Shown here piece after piece: positions 17,113 through 25,185 of a stretch of DNA of 64,000 nt. Origin of the DNA: Phycisphaerae bacterium RAS2. Lineage in GTDB: Bacteria; Planctomycetota; Phycisphaerae; UBA1845; UTPLA1. The notes under the pieces were generated by a model. That model searched no databases, had not been told where the DNA came from, and was given only the letters and a program-made list of their open reading frames with translations. Numbering within the stretch: position 1 is the first letter of the stretch; the number at the start of each line of letters is the position of its first letter. The stretch covers positions 1,984,001 to 2,048,000 of the forward strand of contig CP036352.1 of assembly GCA_007753915.1 (NCBI GenBank), given 5' to 3'. The position numbers and the translations under genes are program-made.

Positions 17113-18081
17113 ATGGCGACGGCGATGGAAGTATCCGGCGTTCGACAACCGCAGTCTGGCAGCGAATACAGCTTGCCGGCGAAAGACGAACTGGGGTTTT
17201 GCAACGTCTTCATGTCGGCCCTGGGTGGAGACGGGGCCAACATGGCCGGCAAGCTGCTTTTCAAGATCGGTTGCAAGCACTTCGGACTGGACGGCGGCTA
17301 CGACGCCCGCTACGGCTCGGAGAAAAAGGGCACTGCGACGGATGTCTCCGTTCGGTTTTGCGAACTCGGCACACCGGTGCGCCCGGCCGGTCCGACGCGC
17401 CGGCCGCATTTCCTCGCTGCCTTTCACGAAGACCTTATTGCTCCGCTCGATCTGGGGCGCGGACTTCATGCCGGCGCGATTTGCGTCGTCAATTCGATTC
17501 GCTCGCCAAGCGAAATTCGTCAGCTTCTGCGGTTGCACAGCGGGCGCGTTCTCTGTGTCGATGCCACGCGAATCGCCGTCGAGTCACGAAGCCGACTCAA
17601 CATGCCGCTGCTGGCGGTGATGGCGCATGAACTGGAATTCCCCGACGAGTTGGTCAGGAAACTCATCGCCGAGCAATGGCCGCGCGCCGCGAGCGCGAAC
17701 CTGGCCGCGTTCGAGGCCGCGGTTTCCGGAGTCCGCGAAATGGCCTTCCAGCCCGACGGGAAGTACGCGTTGACCGAGCCGCTGACCTATCACGGGCCGA
17801 TTGGCTGGAAGAACATGTTGAATGGCGGCGCAATCGACGCGCGGCGCCACACGACGTTCAACCGGGACAATCGGATCGCAGGTCGCGGCCGCGTACCGAA
17901 ATTCGATGCAGAAGCATGCACCTCCTGCGGGATCTGTCTCACCATTTGCTCTGATCCGGGTGGCTTGCTGTGGCGGGAAGGTCGGATGCAGGGCATCGAT
18001 GAGTCGTTCTGCAAGGGGTGCATGCGATGCGTCGAGGTCTGCCCGGACACCAAGCGGGGCAAAGCACTGACGATTGACTAG
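17113..18081 (+). CDS. 2-oxoacid:ferredoxin oxidoreductase gamma subunit fused to a 2[4Fe-4S] ferredoxin domain
   Basis: This 322-residue protein has an N-terminal gamma domain (SALGGDGANMAGKLL, then GGYDARYGSEKKG) and a C-terminal ferredoxin-like domain with CTSCGICLTIC and CKGCMRCVEVCPD. The order corresponds to fused gamma and delta subunits of pyruvate- or 2-oxoacid:ferredoxin oxidoreductases. The alpha/beta partner follows 100 bases downstream on the same strand. About 200 bases separate it from hypB, so it may have its own promoter; CTGACA at 16908 and CATAAT at 16933 are weak candidates with an over-long spacer. Confidence 0.88.
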   Translation: MATAMEVSGVRQPQSGSEYSLPAKDELGFCNVFMSALGGDGANMAGKLLFKIGCKHFGLDGGYDARYGSEKKGTATDVSVRFCELGTPVRPAGPTRRPHFLAAFHEDLIAPLDLGRGLHAGAICVVNSIRSPSEIRQLLRLHSGRVLCVDATRIAVESRSRLNMPLLAVMAHELEFPDELVRKLIAEQWPRAASANLAAFEAAVSGVREMAFQPDGKYALTEPLTYHGPIGWKNMLNGGAIDARRHTTFNRDNRIAGRGRVPKFDAEACTSCGICLTICSDPGGLLWREGRMQGIDESFCKGCMRCVEVCPDTKRGKALTID

Positions 18082-18181
18082 TTGCCAGTGGGCCGTATTT
18101 ATCCGGCGAGCTTGCTCGCCGTGGGATCGAATTAGACGCCGAGTGAGCAAATGAACTTCAGGAAAGCGAGACGCTTTGCCC

Positions 18182-20485
18182 ATGAGAACCGCCATCGTTG
18201 ATCATCCCGGCCATCTTCCCCCGATGACGCAAGCGCCACAGGCCGTGTGGATCGGCAACGGCAACGAAGCCGTTGCGCGGGCCATCCTCGACGTCGGCTA
18301 CGACGGCGAAGGGTACTACCCTATCACGCCGTCGTCCGAGGTTGGCGAAATCGTCTCCAAAGCGGTGGCCGACGGGAAGAGCGACATGGCCTTTGTCGTC
18401 GGCACAAGCGAGCTGGCGGCGCTGTCGATCTGCGCCGGAATGGCGGCCGCCGGTGCTCGCGTGGTCGATGTCACGAGCGCGCAGGGCCTGCTGCTCAAGG
18501 CCGAGCAGATGCCGGCAATCAGCGGTCTGGGCCTGCCGATGGTGCTGAACCTCTCCACGCGCGAAGTGTCCGGCCCGCTCAACATCAAGAACGGCCACAG
18601 CGACCTCTACGCAGCGCTCGGCTACGGCTGGCTGATCTTTCTCGCGCCGACCGTGCAGGCGGCGTACGACATGAACATCATCGCGATCAAAGTGGCCGAA
18701 GCGGTGAATCTGCCTGCCATCGTCGCGTACGACGGCTTCCACACATCGCACGCAACGCGCCGGATCAAGGTATTCGAAAGCGCCGGCGATGTGCGCGCCT
18801 TCGTCGGACCGCTGCCGTTCAGGGCGACCCTCGAAGAGACCAACGGCCGCCTGAACATTCTCAACACGCAACGGCCCTACACATTCGGGCCCTACATGAA
18901 CGACGATTGCATCAACAGCAAGGTGCAGTTGGAGAACAAGTTCGAAAAGGCGTACGGAGTCATCGCGAGAGTCTTCGAGGAGTTCGCGACCCTATCGGGG
19001 CGACGGTATTCATTCATTGAGCAGTACGGGGACACGGACGCCCCCATGTGCCTGGTGGCCCTGAATTCGGCCGGTGAAGCAGCGAAGGACGCGGTCGATG
19101 AGCTGGCGCGAGCGGGTGACACGGCCAAACTGGTGATTCCAACGGTGCTGCGTCCTTGGCCGGAGCAGGAGTTGATCGACGCAATCGGCCCGGCGAAGCG
19201 CGTTGTCGTCGCCGAGCGAGCGAGCCAATACGGTGCGAGCAATTACCTCGCAAACGAAATCGGTGCTGCGTTGCAACGGGCCGGCAATGCCGCGCGCGTC
19301 ATTCAGCGGTCCTACGGCATCGGAGGCCTGAACTTCAACAAGGAAGACGCGCTCGCGATGTTCGAGGTCGCGCGAGACTGGCCGTCGCACAGCGAACACG
19401 TCGGCGACCAGCCGATTTATACTTTCGCACGGCGCAAGGCATATTACGGCGCGTGGCCGGGCGACATGGACTACAACCCGCCCGAGTCGCTCGTGCCGCT
19501 CACGGTCAACGAATGTTCCTTGAACGCAGGACAGGGCGGCAAAGTCAATCTCAAAGAGTTGTCGAAAATGCCTGCCCGCTTCGACAAGCACAGCGCCTGC
19601 CCCGGTTGCGGCATCTTCACCACGCTCAACTTGTTCCTTCGCGGCATCGACGGCCACGTCCTCCTTGTTTTCAACACGGGCTGCGGAATGGTTGTCACGA
19701 CCGGTTACCCGTTGACGAGTTTCAAGGTGCCGTACATCCACAACCTGTTTCACAACGGCAGCAGCACAGCGACGGGTCTCGTGGAAATGATTAAGCGCTA
19801 TCGCGCCAAGGGCGACCTGCCCGACGACATCACCGTCTTAATGGTGACCGGCGACGGCGGTGACGACATCGGACTGGATCAGCTCATCGCCGCGGCTCTG
19901 CGCAACGATCCGTTCATCGTGCTCGAGTACGACAACAAGGGCTACATGAACACCGGAGCGCAAATGTGCTACAGCGGCTTCCGCGGGCAGAAGAACACCA
20001 ACGCCCCGGTCGGGACGAAGCAATCCGGCAAGCGCACGCATCACAAGGACATCCTTGAAATCCTGCGTGGCACCTTCGCGCCGTACCTGGCGTCGGCCGC
20101 CGAGTCCAACGGTTTGGACATGATCCGCAAAGCGCGCAAAGCGCAGGCCGTCGTGCGGGCCGGCGGGTTCGCGTTTGTGAAGACGTTATCGGTTTGCCCG
20201 CTGAACTGGGGCATGGATGAGCATGTCGGCCCGTCCGCGGTGGAGGCGTGCGTCGATGCCTGCATGCATCCGCTGTTTGAAATTGACCACGGGAAGACGG
20301 TGATCACTTACGACCCGGCCGCGAAGGGGAAGAAGATTCCCGTGACCGAAGCGTTCACGAAGATGGGCGGCGCGTACCGGCATCTGTCCACGCCGGAGTT
20401 CACCGACATCGCCCGAGAGGTTCAGGAGGAAGTTGATCGCCGATGGGCACGGCTCAAGGCGATGGCGGATTGCAGCCTGTTGTAG
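18182..20485 (+). CDS. 2-oxoacid:ferredoxin oxidoreductase, fused alpha and beta subunits
   Basis: This 767-residue protein fuses the alpha subunit (YYPITPSSEVGE near residue 45; a thiamine-site Glu-type segment GTSELAALS) to the beta subunit (CPGCG near 475; thiamine-Mg motif GDGGDDIGLDQL near 560, with the later DNKGYMNTG). It decarboxylates a 2-oxoacid, most likely pyruvate, to acyl-CoA while reducing ferredoxin through the gamma-ferredoxin partner upstream. The open frame has a TTG at 18176; I prefer ATG 18182. Placed after malic enzyme and hydrogenase, it completes a malate-to-acetyl-CoA-plus-H2 route. Confidence 0.93.
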   Translation: MRTAIVDHPGHLPPMTQAPQAVWIGNGNEAVARAILDVGYDGEGYYPITPSSEVGEIVSKAVADGKSDMAFVVGTSELAALSICAGMAAAGARVVDVTSAQGLLLKAEQMPAISGLGLPMVLNLSTREVSGPLNIKNGHSDLYAALGYGWLIFLAPTVQAAYDMNIIAIKVAEAVNLPAIVAYDGFHTSHATRRIKVFESAGDVRAFVGPLPFRATLEETNGRLNILNTQRPYTFGPYMNDDCINSKVQLENKFEKAYGVIARVFEEFATLSGRRYSFIEQYGDTDAPMCLVALNSAGEAAKDAVDELARAGDTAKLVIPTVLRPWPEQELIDAIGPAKRVVVAERASQYGASNYLANEIGAALQRAGNAARVIQRSYGIGGLNFNKEDALAMFEVARDWPSHSEHVGDQPIYTFARRKAYYGAWPGDMDYNPPESLVPLTVNECSLNAGQGGKVNLKELSKMPARFDKHSACPGCGIFTTLNLFLRGIDGHVLLVFNTGCGMVVTTGYPLTSFKVPYIHNLFHNGSSTATGLVEMIKRYRAKGDLPDDITVLMVTGDGGDDIGLDQLIAAALRNDPFIVLEYDNKGYMNTGAQMCYSGFRGQKNTNAPVGTKQSGKRTHHKDILEILRGTFAPYLASAAESNGLDMIRKARKAQAVVRAGGFAFVKTLSVCPLNWGMDEHVGPSAVEACVDACMHPLFEIDHGKTVITYDPAAKGKKIPVTEAFTKMGGAYRHLSTPEFTDIAREVQEEVDRRWARLKAMADCSLL

Positions 20486-20566
20486 GGTGCGTCCGGGCCG
20501 CTCTGTAGCCCCTCGCGACGTACTGTGCGAACTTCGGCGCGTCGAATCGAAATGGGGATACACACT

Positions 20567-21016
20567 ATGTCCCGCGCAACGCTGAACTATCTGATCGACG
20601 CCGCGACGTTGCTAGTGTTGCTGGGAATGGTCGCGACCGGATTGATCCTTGAGTTCGTGTTGCCGCCCGGCAGCGGCGGAATTCGCCACGCACCCGACAC
20701 GCTCTGGACCCTGGCACGACACGACTGGGGGGATGTGCATTTCTACGCCGCGATCACGATGGCCGGATTCGTTGCTCTGCACCTGGCACTTCATTGGAAC
20801 TGGGCTTTCACGACAACTGCTCGACTGCTGACGCGAGGCAAGTCATCCGCTTCGATAGAGGCCTGGCGAAGAAACGCAGTCGGTTTCGGACTGCTGCCGG
20901 CCGTACTCGCGTCGTTCGTTCTCTTTGTCATCGTTGCGAGAACGTACGTTGCTTCTCCAGACAGTCAAGAAGACGAACAGGCCCAGGCAGAATACGCCGA
21001 GCAGGCGGACGGGTAG
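20567..21016 (+). CDS. Small membrane protein, DUF4405 / cytochrome b-like
   Basis: This 149-residue protein has three predicted membrane segments: residues 5-25, 58-80 around FYAAITMAGFVALHLALHW, and 105-125. Two histidines in the second segment and one just before it (VHFY) resemble the haem-type ligands of DUF4405/cytochrome b561-like proteins. The C-terminus is acidic. ATG 20567 is chosen because GGGGA lies 8 bases upstream; ATG 20552 is an alternative. It follows the 2-oxoacid oxidoreductase by 81 bases and may link that module to membrane redox carriers. This role is inference. Confidence 0.7.
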   Translation: MSRATLNYLIDAATLLVLLGMVATGLILEFVLPPGSGGIRHAPDTLWTLARHDWGDVHFYAAITMAGFVALHLALHWNWAFTTTARLLTRGKSSASIEAWRRNAVGFGLLPAVLASFVLFVIVARTYVASPDSQEDEQAQAEYAEQADG

Positions 21017-21046
21017 AGCGGTCTCAATCTGGTGGCGAGGTGGATC

Positions 21047-22420
21047 ATGGCTTCGAAGACCAAGAGGGCGACCCGAAACAACAACAACCCAAGTGCGTCG
21101 CATCCGAGATCAAGCAGCCGTCGCGCACCAAAGTCTCTCGATGAATCCCGCCGTCGCACCCGCACGCGCCTGATTCACGGCAGGGGACGCACCGGGAAAT
21201 GGGAATACGACCACCACGTTGTCCCGCCGATGACCTGCAGCGCCGCATTCCGGCTGGACTCGGCGCGACGAGGGGCACAAGGCTTCTGCGACTTCGCCCA
21301 CCACTCCGCCGGCGCATCCGAAGAAGCCCCCATCTACATCTACGACCGGCTCGACGAGCCGACCCGCGCCATGCTCGAGGAGAATCTCGCCGTTGCCGAA
21401 CATGGCGAAATGGCCGTGTGTTTCGCATCCGGCATGGCCGCCATCAGCGCCCTCGTGGGTGTACTGGTCCGCACGGGGCAGCACATCGTCTCACATCGTA
21501 CGCTCTATGGTTGCACCTATTCGCTTTTCACCAACTGGCTGCCGCGGGCGGACATCGGCACGGCGTTCATCGACCTCTCCGACGAAGCCGCTTTGCGGAA
21601 GTCCATTCGTCACGAGACCCGGCTGGTGTACTTTGAGACGCCGGTCAATCCTGATTTGCAACTGATTGACATCGCCCGCGTGCGGCGCATCGTGGATGAG
21701 ACAAACCTCGATCGGCCGTTGTCGCATCGCGTTTGGATCGCATGCGACAACACGTTTGCGTCGCCGTTCTGCCAGCGCCCGTTGCAGCGAGGGGCTGACG
21801 TGGTTGTCGAGAGCCTGACCAAGGGAATCGGCGGGTTCGGCACGGATCTGGGCGGCGTGGTCGTCGGACCGGCCGGACTTCAAGACAAACTGCTGATGTA
21901 TCGCAAGGACTTCGGCGGCACGCTGTCACCCAAGGCGGCCTGGGGCGCGCTCGTGTATGGCCTGCCCTCGCTCGCGGCGCGAATGGCGAACTATCAGAAG
22001 TCGGCGATGCGCGTAGCGAAGTTCCTGGAAACGCATCCCCGCGTCGAGTATGTCCGCTACCCGGGATTGCCGTCATTCCCGCAATACGACCTGGCCCGTG
22101 AGCAGATGGTGGATGAGAGCGGCCGCTTCGCCCCCGGCTCAATGATTTATTTTGTATTACGGCAGACATCGCACGACGACAATCCCGGTGAGCGGCTCAT
22201 TGACTGGATCGCGAAGAATTCCTACTGCATCACATTGGCCGTTTCACTCGGCCAGGTCAAGACACTGATCGAGTGTCCTTATTCAATGACCCATGCGGCC
22301 GTCCCGCGGGAGCAGAAAGAGGTCGATGGGCTGGTCCCGGGCGGCGTGCGTTTGAGCATCGGGCTGGAAGACTGGCACGATTTGATCGAGGAGTTGGACG
22401 CGGCGCTCTCAAGCACGTGA
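21047..22420 (+). CDS. Cys/Met metabolism PLP-dependent enzyme (cystathionine/methionine gamma-lyase type)
   Basis: This 457-residue fold-type I PLP enzyme has the PLP-lysine motif SLTKGIGGFG, the substrate/phosphate segments FASGMAAIS and YFETPVNP, and CDNTFASPFCQRP. The first 40 residues are basic (SSRRAPKSLDESRRRTRTR) and longer than in typical family members. The end GVRLSIGLEDWHDLIEEL is typical. The exact reaction (gamma-lyase, gamma-synthase or sulfhydrylase) cannot be decided from sequence. It lies 30 bases after the membrane protein and may share its transcript. Confidence 0.9.
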   Translation: MASKTKRATRNNNNPSASHPRSSSRRAPKSLDESRRRTRTRLIHGRGRTGKWEYDHHVVPPMTCSAAFRLDSARRGAQGFCDFAHHSAGASEEAPIYIYDRLDEPTRAMLEENLAVAEHGEMAVCFASGMAAISALVGVLVRTGQHIVSHRTLYGCTYSLFTNWLPRADIGTAFIDLSDEAALRKSIRHETRLVYFETPVNPDLQLIDIARVRRIVDETNLDRPLSHRVWIACDNTFASPFCQRPLQRGADVVVESLTKGIGGFGTDLGGVVVGPAGLQDKLLMYRKDFGGTLSPKAAWGALVYGLPSLAARMANYQKSAMRVAKFLETHPRVEYVRYPGLPSFPQYDLAREQMVDESGRFAPGSMIYFVLRQTSHDDNPGERLIDWIAKNSYCITLAVSLGQVKTLIECPYSMTHAAVPREQKEVDGLVPGGVRLSIGLEDWHDLIEELDAALSST

Positions 22421-22428
22421 GCGAGCAG

Positions 22429-22830
22429 CTACTTACCCGCGATCGCGATTTGTGCCTTGGCTCTTGCGATGGCGCGCTGTTTGGCCGTTGCGGTTGCCTC
22501 GTCCTTGGCAGGCATGGCGTTGGCTGCATCGAGCGCTTTGTGGGCGTCGGCGGATGTGATGTTCTCGGCAAGGGCGGCGCGCTCGGTGAGAATCGTAATC
22601 TCGTTTTTGTGAACCTGGGCGAAGCCGCCATCCACAAAAACCTGTTGGGTCTTCCCGGCATCGGTCTCAACGCGCAGGACGCCGGTGCCCAGCTCGCAAA
22701 GCAGGGGGGCGCGCTTGTCGAGGACGCCGATCAGCCCGTCGTGCGCCGGAAGTACCACCGAAACCGCGTCGGTCTCGAGTACCTGCCGCTCGGGCGTGAT
22801 CACGTTGCAGTGCAAAGGTGCTTTGGCCAT
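22429..22830 (-). CDS. atpC: F-type ATP synthase epsilon subunit
   Basis: This 133-residue protein has the epsilon beta-sandwich pattern (HCNVITPERQVLETDAVSVVLPAHDGLIGVL, later FVDGGFAQV) and a C-terminal helical hairpin rich in Ala and Lys. ATG 22830 fits the family start. None of the other ATP synthase genes is nearby, so atpC is isolated here. It lies 50 bases downstream of the ion-channel gene on the same strand and probably shares its transcript. It converges with the PLP enzyme gene (8 bases between stops). Confidence 0.9.
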   Translation of the reverse strand: MAKAPLHCNVITPERQVLETDAVSVVLPAHDGLIGVLDKRAPLLCELGTGVLRVETDAGKTQQVFVDGGFAQVHKNEITILTERAALAENITSADAHKALDAANAMPAKDEATATAKQRAIARAKAQIAIAGK

Positions 22831-22880
22831 GCCGAAGTGATACGGGAAACCGGTGCCGGCGTCAAGGGGCGCCGAGTCGA

Positions 22881-23987
22881 TCACAGGAACCAGAAGGCAA
22901 CCACCGTCGCAAGCATCATCAGCACGAAATAGGCAAGCGGGAAGGCCCAACGGCAGCGCTGATCGAGCAAGTCGCCCGATTCGCGGTGCCCCCGGCGATC
23001 CAGCGCCGCGACGCGCAGATTCACCACGACCGTCCCGCACATCGTCACGAAACTGATGTTCAAGAAGGCATGAATCAGGGTAAACGTCGCAATTTGCGGC
23101 AGCAGATCGCTCATGACGATCTGATAAGCGACGCCTGTCAAGATGCCAATGAATGAGACGCTGATCCGGTCTCCCACGGACGATCGATCCATCCAGAAGA
23201 CGCAGAAAGACAGCAGCACAATAATGATAAGCGGCAGGACAACGAGGCGAATGATGAAAAAGGGCCGTCGTTGAACCTCAAACTTGACCTTCAACGAAGA
23301 AACATTTCCTCGGTGCCCGAGATACGCCGTCGCCCGGTCGGAGCATTCCATGCTAATCTGTCCCAGTTTCCATTGAGGAACCTGCACCATGCCGGTCGAG
23401 AGGTGACATGGATCGGGCGCGGGCTGAAACTCGAGTTCGTGCGAGTTGTATCCGAGAATAACAAACACCGCTTCGAGAGTTTGCTTGTCGAATGGGAATC
23501 GTCCAACCGAGAAGTCATCTCTTGCGACGGCGTTGATCGTTTGCACGAGTGTCAGGGTTCCGTCGGGCCGCAGGCGCAGCAAGACGCCGTTCTTCTCATA
23601 GAGGCCGGATCCATTGACCAACACCTCCTGGGGAAACCATCCGGGAAAAAGCTCGTTGAATTGGTAGTCCCCCTGATAGACCTTCTCGGTAAGGCCGGCC
23701 TTCTGCGGATCAAAGGCTAAGCGAGGATCATGCCATTGAAGGGTCAACACGCACGTGAATTCGAAAGTGAGGTCTTCGTCATTTATCGAGTTGATATTCT
23801 GGAGTTGGAATGCCGCGATGATCTTAACGGGGCCGTCTGCGGGCGGTGGAGTCAGCAGCGCCGTCGCAGCACTCGCCGCATCCATCGCGGTCGCGTCGGA
23901 AACAGGAGGCCCGTCGGCGAAGGCTCGCGGCGACAAGCACGCACCCACCGCCAGAATGAAACATGCAATCTCCGGCAGAAGCCTCAT
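22881..23987 (-). CDS. Pentameric ligand-gated ion channel homologue (bacterial Cys-loop family)
   Basis: This 368-residue protein starts with a signal peptide (MRLLPEIACFILAVGACLS) and continues with an extracellular beta-sandwich containing WHDPRLAF and the Pro-loop RFPFDKQTLE. It then has four membrane segments: M1 begins after RRPFFIIRL, M2 is the pore helix beginning near VGDRISVSF, M3 covers the TFTLIHAF region, and M4 is at the C-terminus. The loop corresponding to the eukaryotic Cys-loop lacks the cysteine pair, as in GLIC and ELIC. A GGAG lies 6-7 bases before the ATG. The start is only 20 bases from the attachment site, so insertion of the mobile element now separates this gene from tRNA-Leu. 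The ligand cannot be inferred. Confidence 0.92.
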   Translation of the reverse strand: MRLLPEIACFILAVGACLSPRAFADGPPVSDATAMDAASAATALLTPPPADGPVKIIAAFQLQNINSINDEDLTFEFTCVLTLQWHDPRLAFDPQKAGLTEKVYQGDYQFNELFPGWFPQEVLVNGSGLYEKNGVLLRLRPDGTLTLVQTINAVARDDFSVGRFPFDKQTLEAVFVILGYNSHELEFQPAPDPCHLSTGMVQVPQWKLGQISMECSDRATAYLGHRGNVSSLKVKFEVQRRPFFIIRLVVLPLIIIVLLSFCVFWMDRSSVGDRISVSFIGILTGVAYQIVMSDLLPQIATFTLIHAFLNISFVTMCGTVVVNLRVAALDRRGHRESGDLLDQRCRWAFPLAYFVLMMLATVVAFWFL

Positions 23988-24006
23988 TCAATGCTCCAAT
24001 TCCCAT

Positions 24007-24031
24007 TGGGCGAGGCGGGACTCGAACCCGC
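24007..24031 (+). repeat. Left attachment site (25-bp direct repeat of tRNA-Leu 3' end)
   Basis: These 25 bases repeat exactly at 38869-38893, inside the tRNA-Leu gene. The core GGGCGAGGCGGGACTCGAAC is the acceptor stem and T-arm read on the opposite strand. The flanking bases differ at both ends. No tRNA body is attached here, so this is the displaced end produced by site-specific integration. Confidence 0.93.
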
Positions 24032-24220
24032 TGCGAATTCGTTCGGAAATCTACAAGACGAATCGACCGAGTGTGCAAAAAGCTGTGCAGTCGATCCGGA
24101 TGGTAATCGTACTGTGGTTCAGGCCGCGCTCAACCGTTGGGCCTTACTCTCCCAGACGGATCGGCGTCGTCTCACTGAAATGGCCGCGTCGGCGGTGCGG
24201 GCATCCGTGGAGGCCGCGCC

Positions 24221-24592
24221 GTGATTCACTTCCCCGTCGGCCGATGCTGTGCGTGCCTTCGCGACCGAGAGTGCCGGCACTTCGTAACGCTTCCAGTGGT
24301 GGCTCCTACCCCTGGCGCGGGCTGGGGCTGTTTGGCCTGCGATCTTCCGCGGGATGGTGCTATTGCCGTCGTCTGCGATGAATGCAACACCAGCGGTCAG
24401 CCGGAGATTGTGGAAGTCTGTGCAGGAAACCCGCGCGAACCGGGGCGAGTCCCCTACGCCCTTTGCCCAGTTCGGTTTGAGTGCAATCCCCTGAAGCATG
24501 AACGCAAGCCTGGCCGGCGCCATGGCTCTCGGCGCGTGGAAGCCGCGTCGGTTGAGAGTGGCGCAGGCCGGGCTTGGGGGGGAACGCCATGA
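24221..24592 (+). CDS. Small zinc-ribbon protein, first gene after the left attachment site
   Basis: This 123-residue protein has many cysteines, including CCACLRDREC near the N-terminus and CLACD..CDEC around residues 37-54, suggesting a zinc ribbon. The C-terminal part is basic. Its GTG start overlaps, as GTGA, the stop of a frame that enters from the attachment site and becomes the integrase tail in the circular form. Its own stop overlaps the next gene (ATGA). No function is recognised. Confidence 0.6.
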   Translation: MIHFPVGRCCACLRDRECRHFVTLPVVAPTPGAGWGCLACDLPRDGAIAVVCDECNTSGQPEIVEVCAGNPREPGRVPYALCPVRFECNPLKHERKPGRRHGSRRVEAASVESGAGRAWGGTP

Positions 24593-25182
24593 GATTGAAG
24601 GGTCGGAAATTCGACAGGGTTCGACACCATAAAAAGGGCAAATCGCCTATGGCGCGCCGCCAGGTGGCGTTCCTGACTGCCTTTGCCCGCTTCGGCCTTG
24701 TGACCCGCGCGGCGCAGGCAGCCGGTATCCATCGCACGACACACAACAACTGGCTCAAGCAGTCGAGCTATCGCGAGCGGTTCCACGATGCGACAAAGGA
24801 CTTCGTTGATCGAATCGAAGCAAGGGCGTTACATCTCGCAATTGATGGTCAAATCCGGAAGAAGTTCTACAAGGGCCGGCCAATTATCGACCCGGTGACG
24901 GGTAAGCAGTATTTCGAGGTTGAGTACGACGCGACGATGCTCATGTTCTTGCTCAATCGGCATCACCCGGATTACCGCGCCCAGTCGTTCGGCGAGGATG
25001 CAAGGTACGGATTCGCGAATCGCGCAATCACGGTTCGGGATGTTGTCAACTTGCTAAAACACTTCCAAAAGAAAAGGCCGCGTACGGATTGTCCGCATGG
25101 CGGCAAGAAAAGTTCGGGTATAGATGCGCAGTGCCACCTGCTTATTGAAAGCACGACCAGGCCCGCGCAGAAAGGTAAGTAG
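24589..25182 (+). CDS. HTH protein resembling phage terminase small subunits (phBC6A51-like)
   Basis: This 197-residue protein is basic at its N-terminus and contains a helix-turn-helix stretch (VTRAAQAAGIHRTTHNNWLK). It is followed by YRERFHDATKDFVDRIEARA and a central FEVEYDATMLMFLLNRHHPDYR segment, a layout seen in small-terminase-like HTH proteins. ATG 24589 is chosen because a G-rich Shine-Dalgarno stretch precedes it and it overlaps the previous stop. No large terminase gene follows, which is unusual for this family. Confidence 0.65.
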   Translation: MRLKGRKFDRVRHHKKGKSPMARRQVAFLTAFARFGLVTRAAQAAGIHRTTHNNWLKQSSYRERFHDATKDFVDRIEARALHLAIDGQIRKKFYKGRPIIDPVTGKQYFEVEYDATMLMFLLNRHHPDYRAQSFGEDARYGFANRAITVRDVVNLLKHFQKKRPRTDCPHGGKKSSGIDAQCHLLIESTTRPAQKGK

Positions 25183-25185
25183 GTC

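Noticed and set aside
24007-24031. A second tRNA gene at the left attachment site
   Set aside because: Only the T-arm and acceptor 3' strand are present; there is no anticodon arm or 5' acceptor strand.
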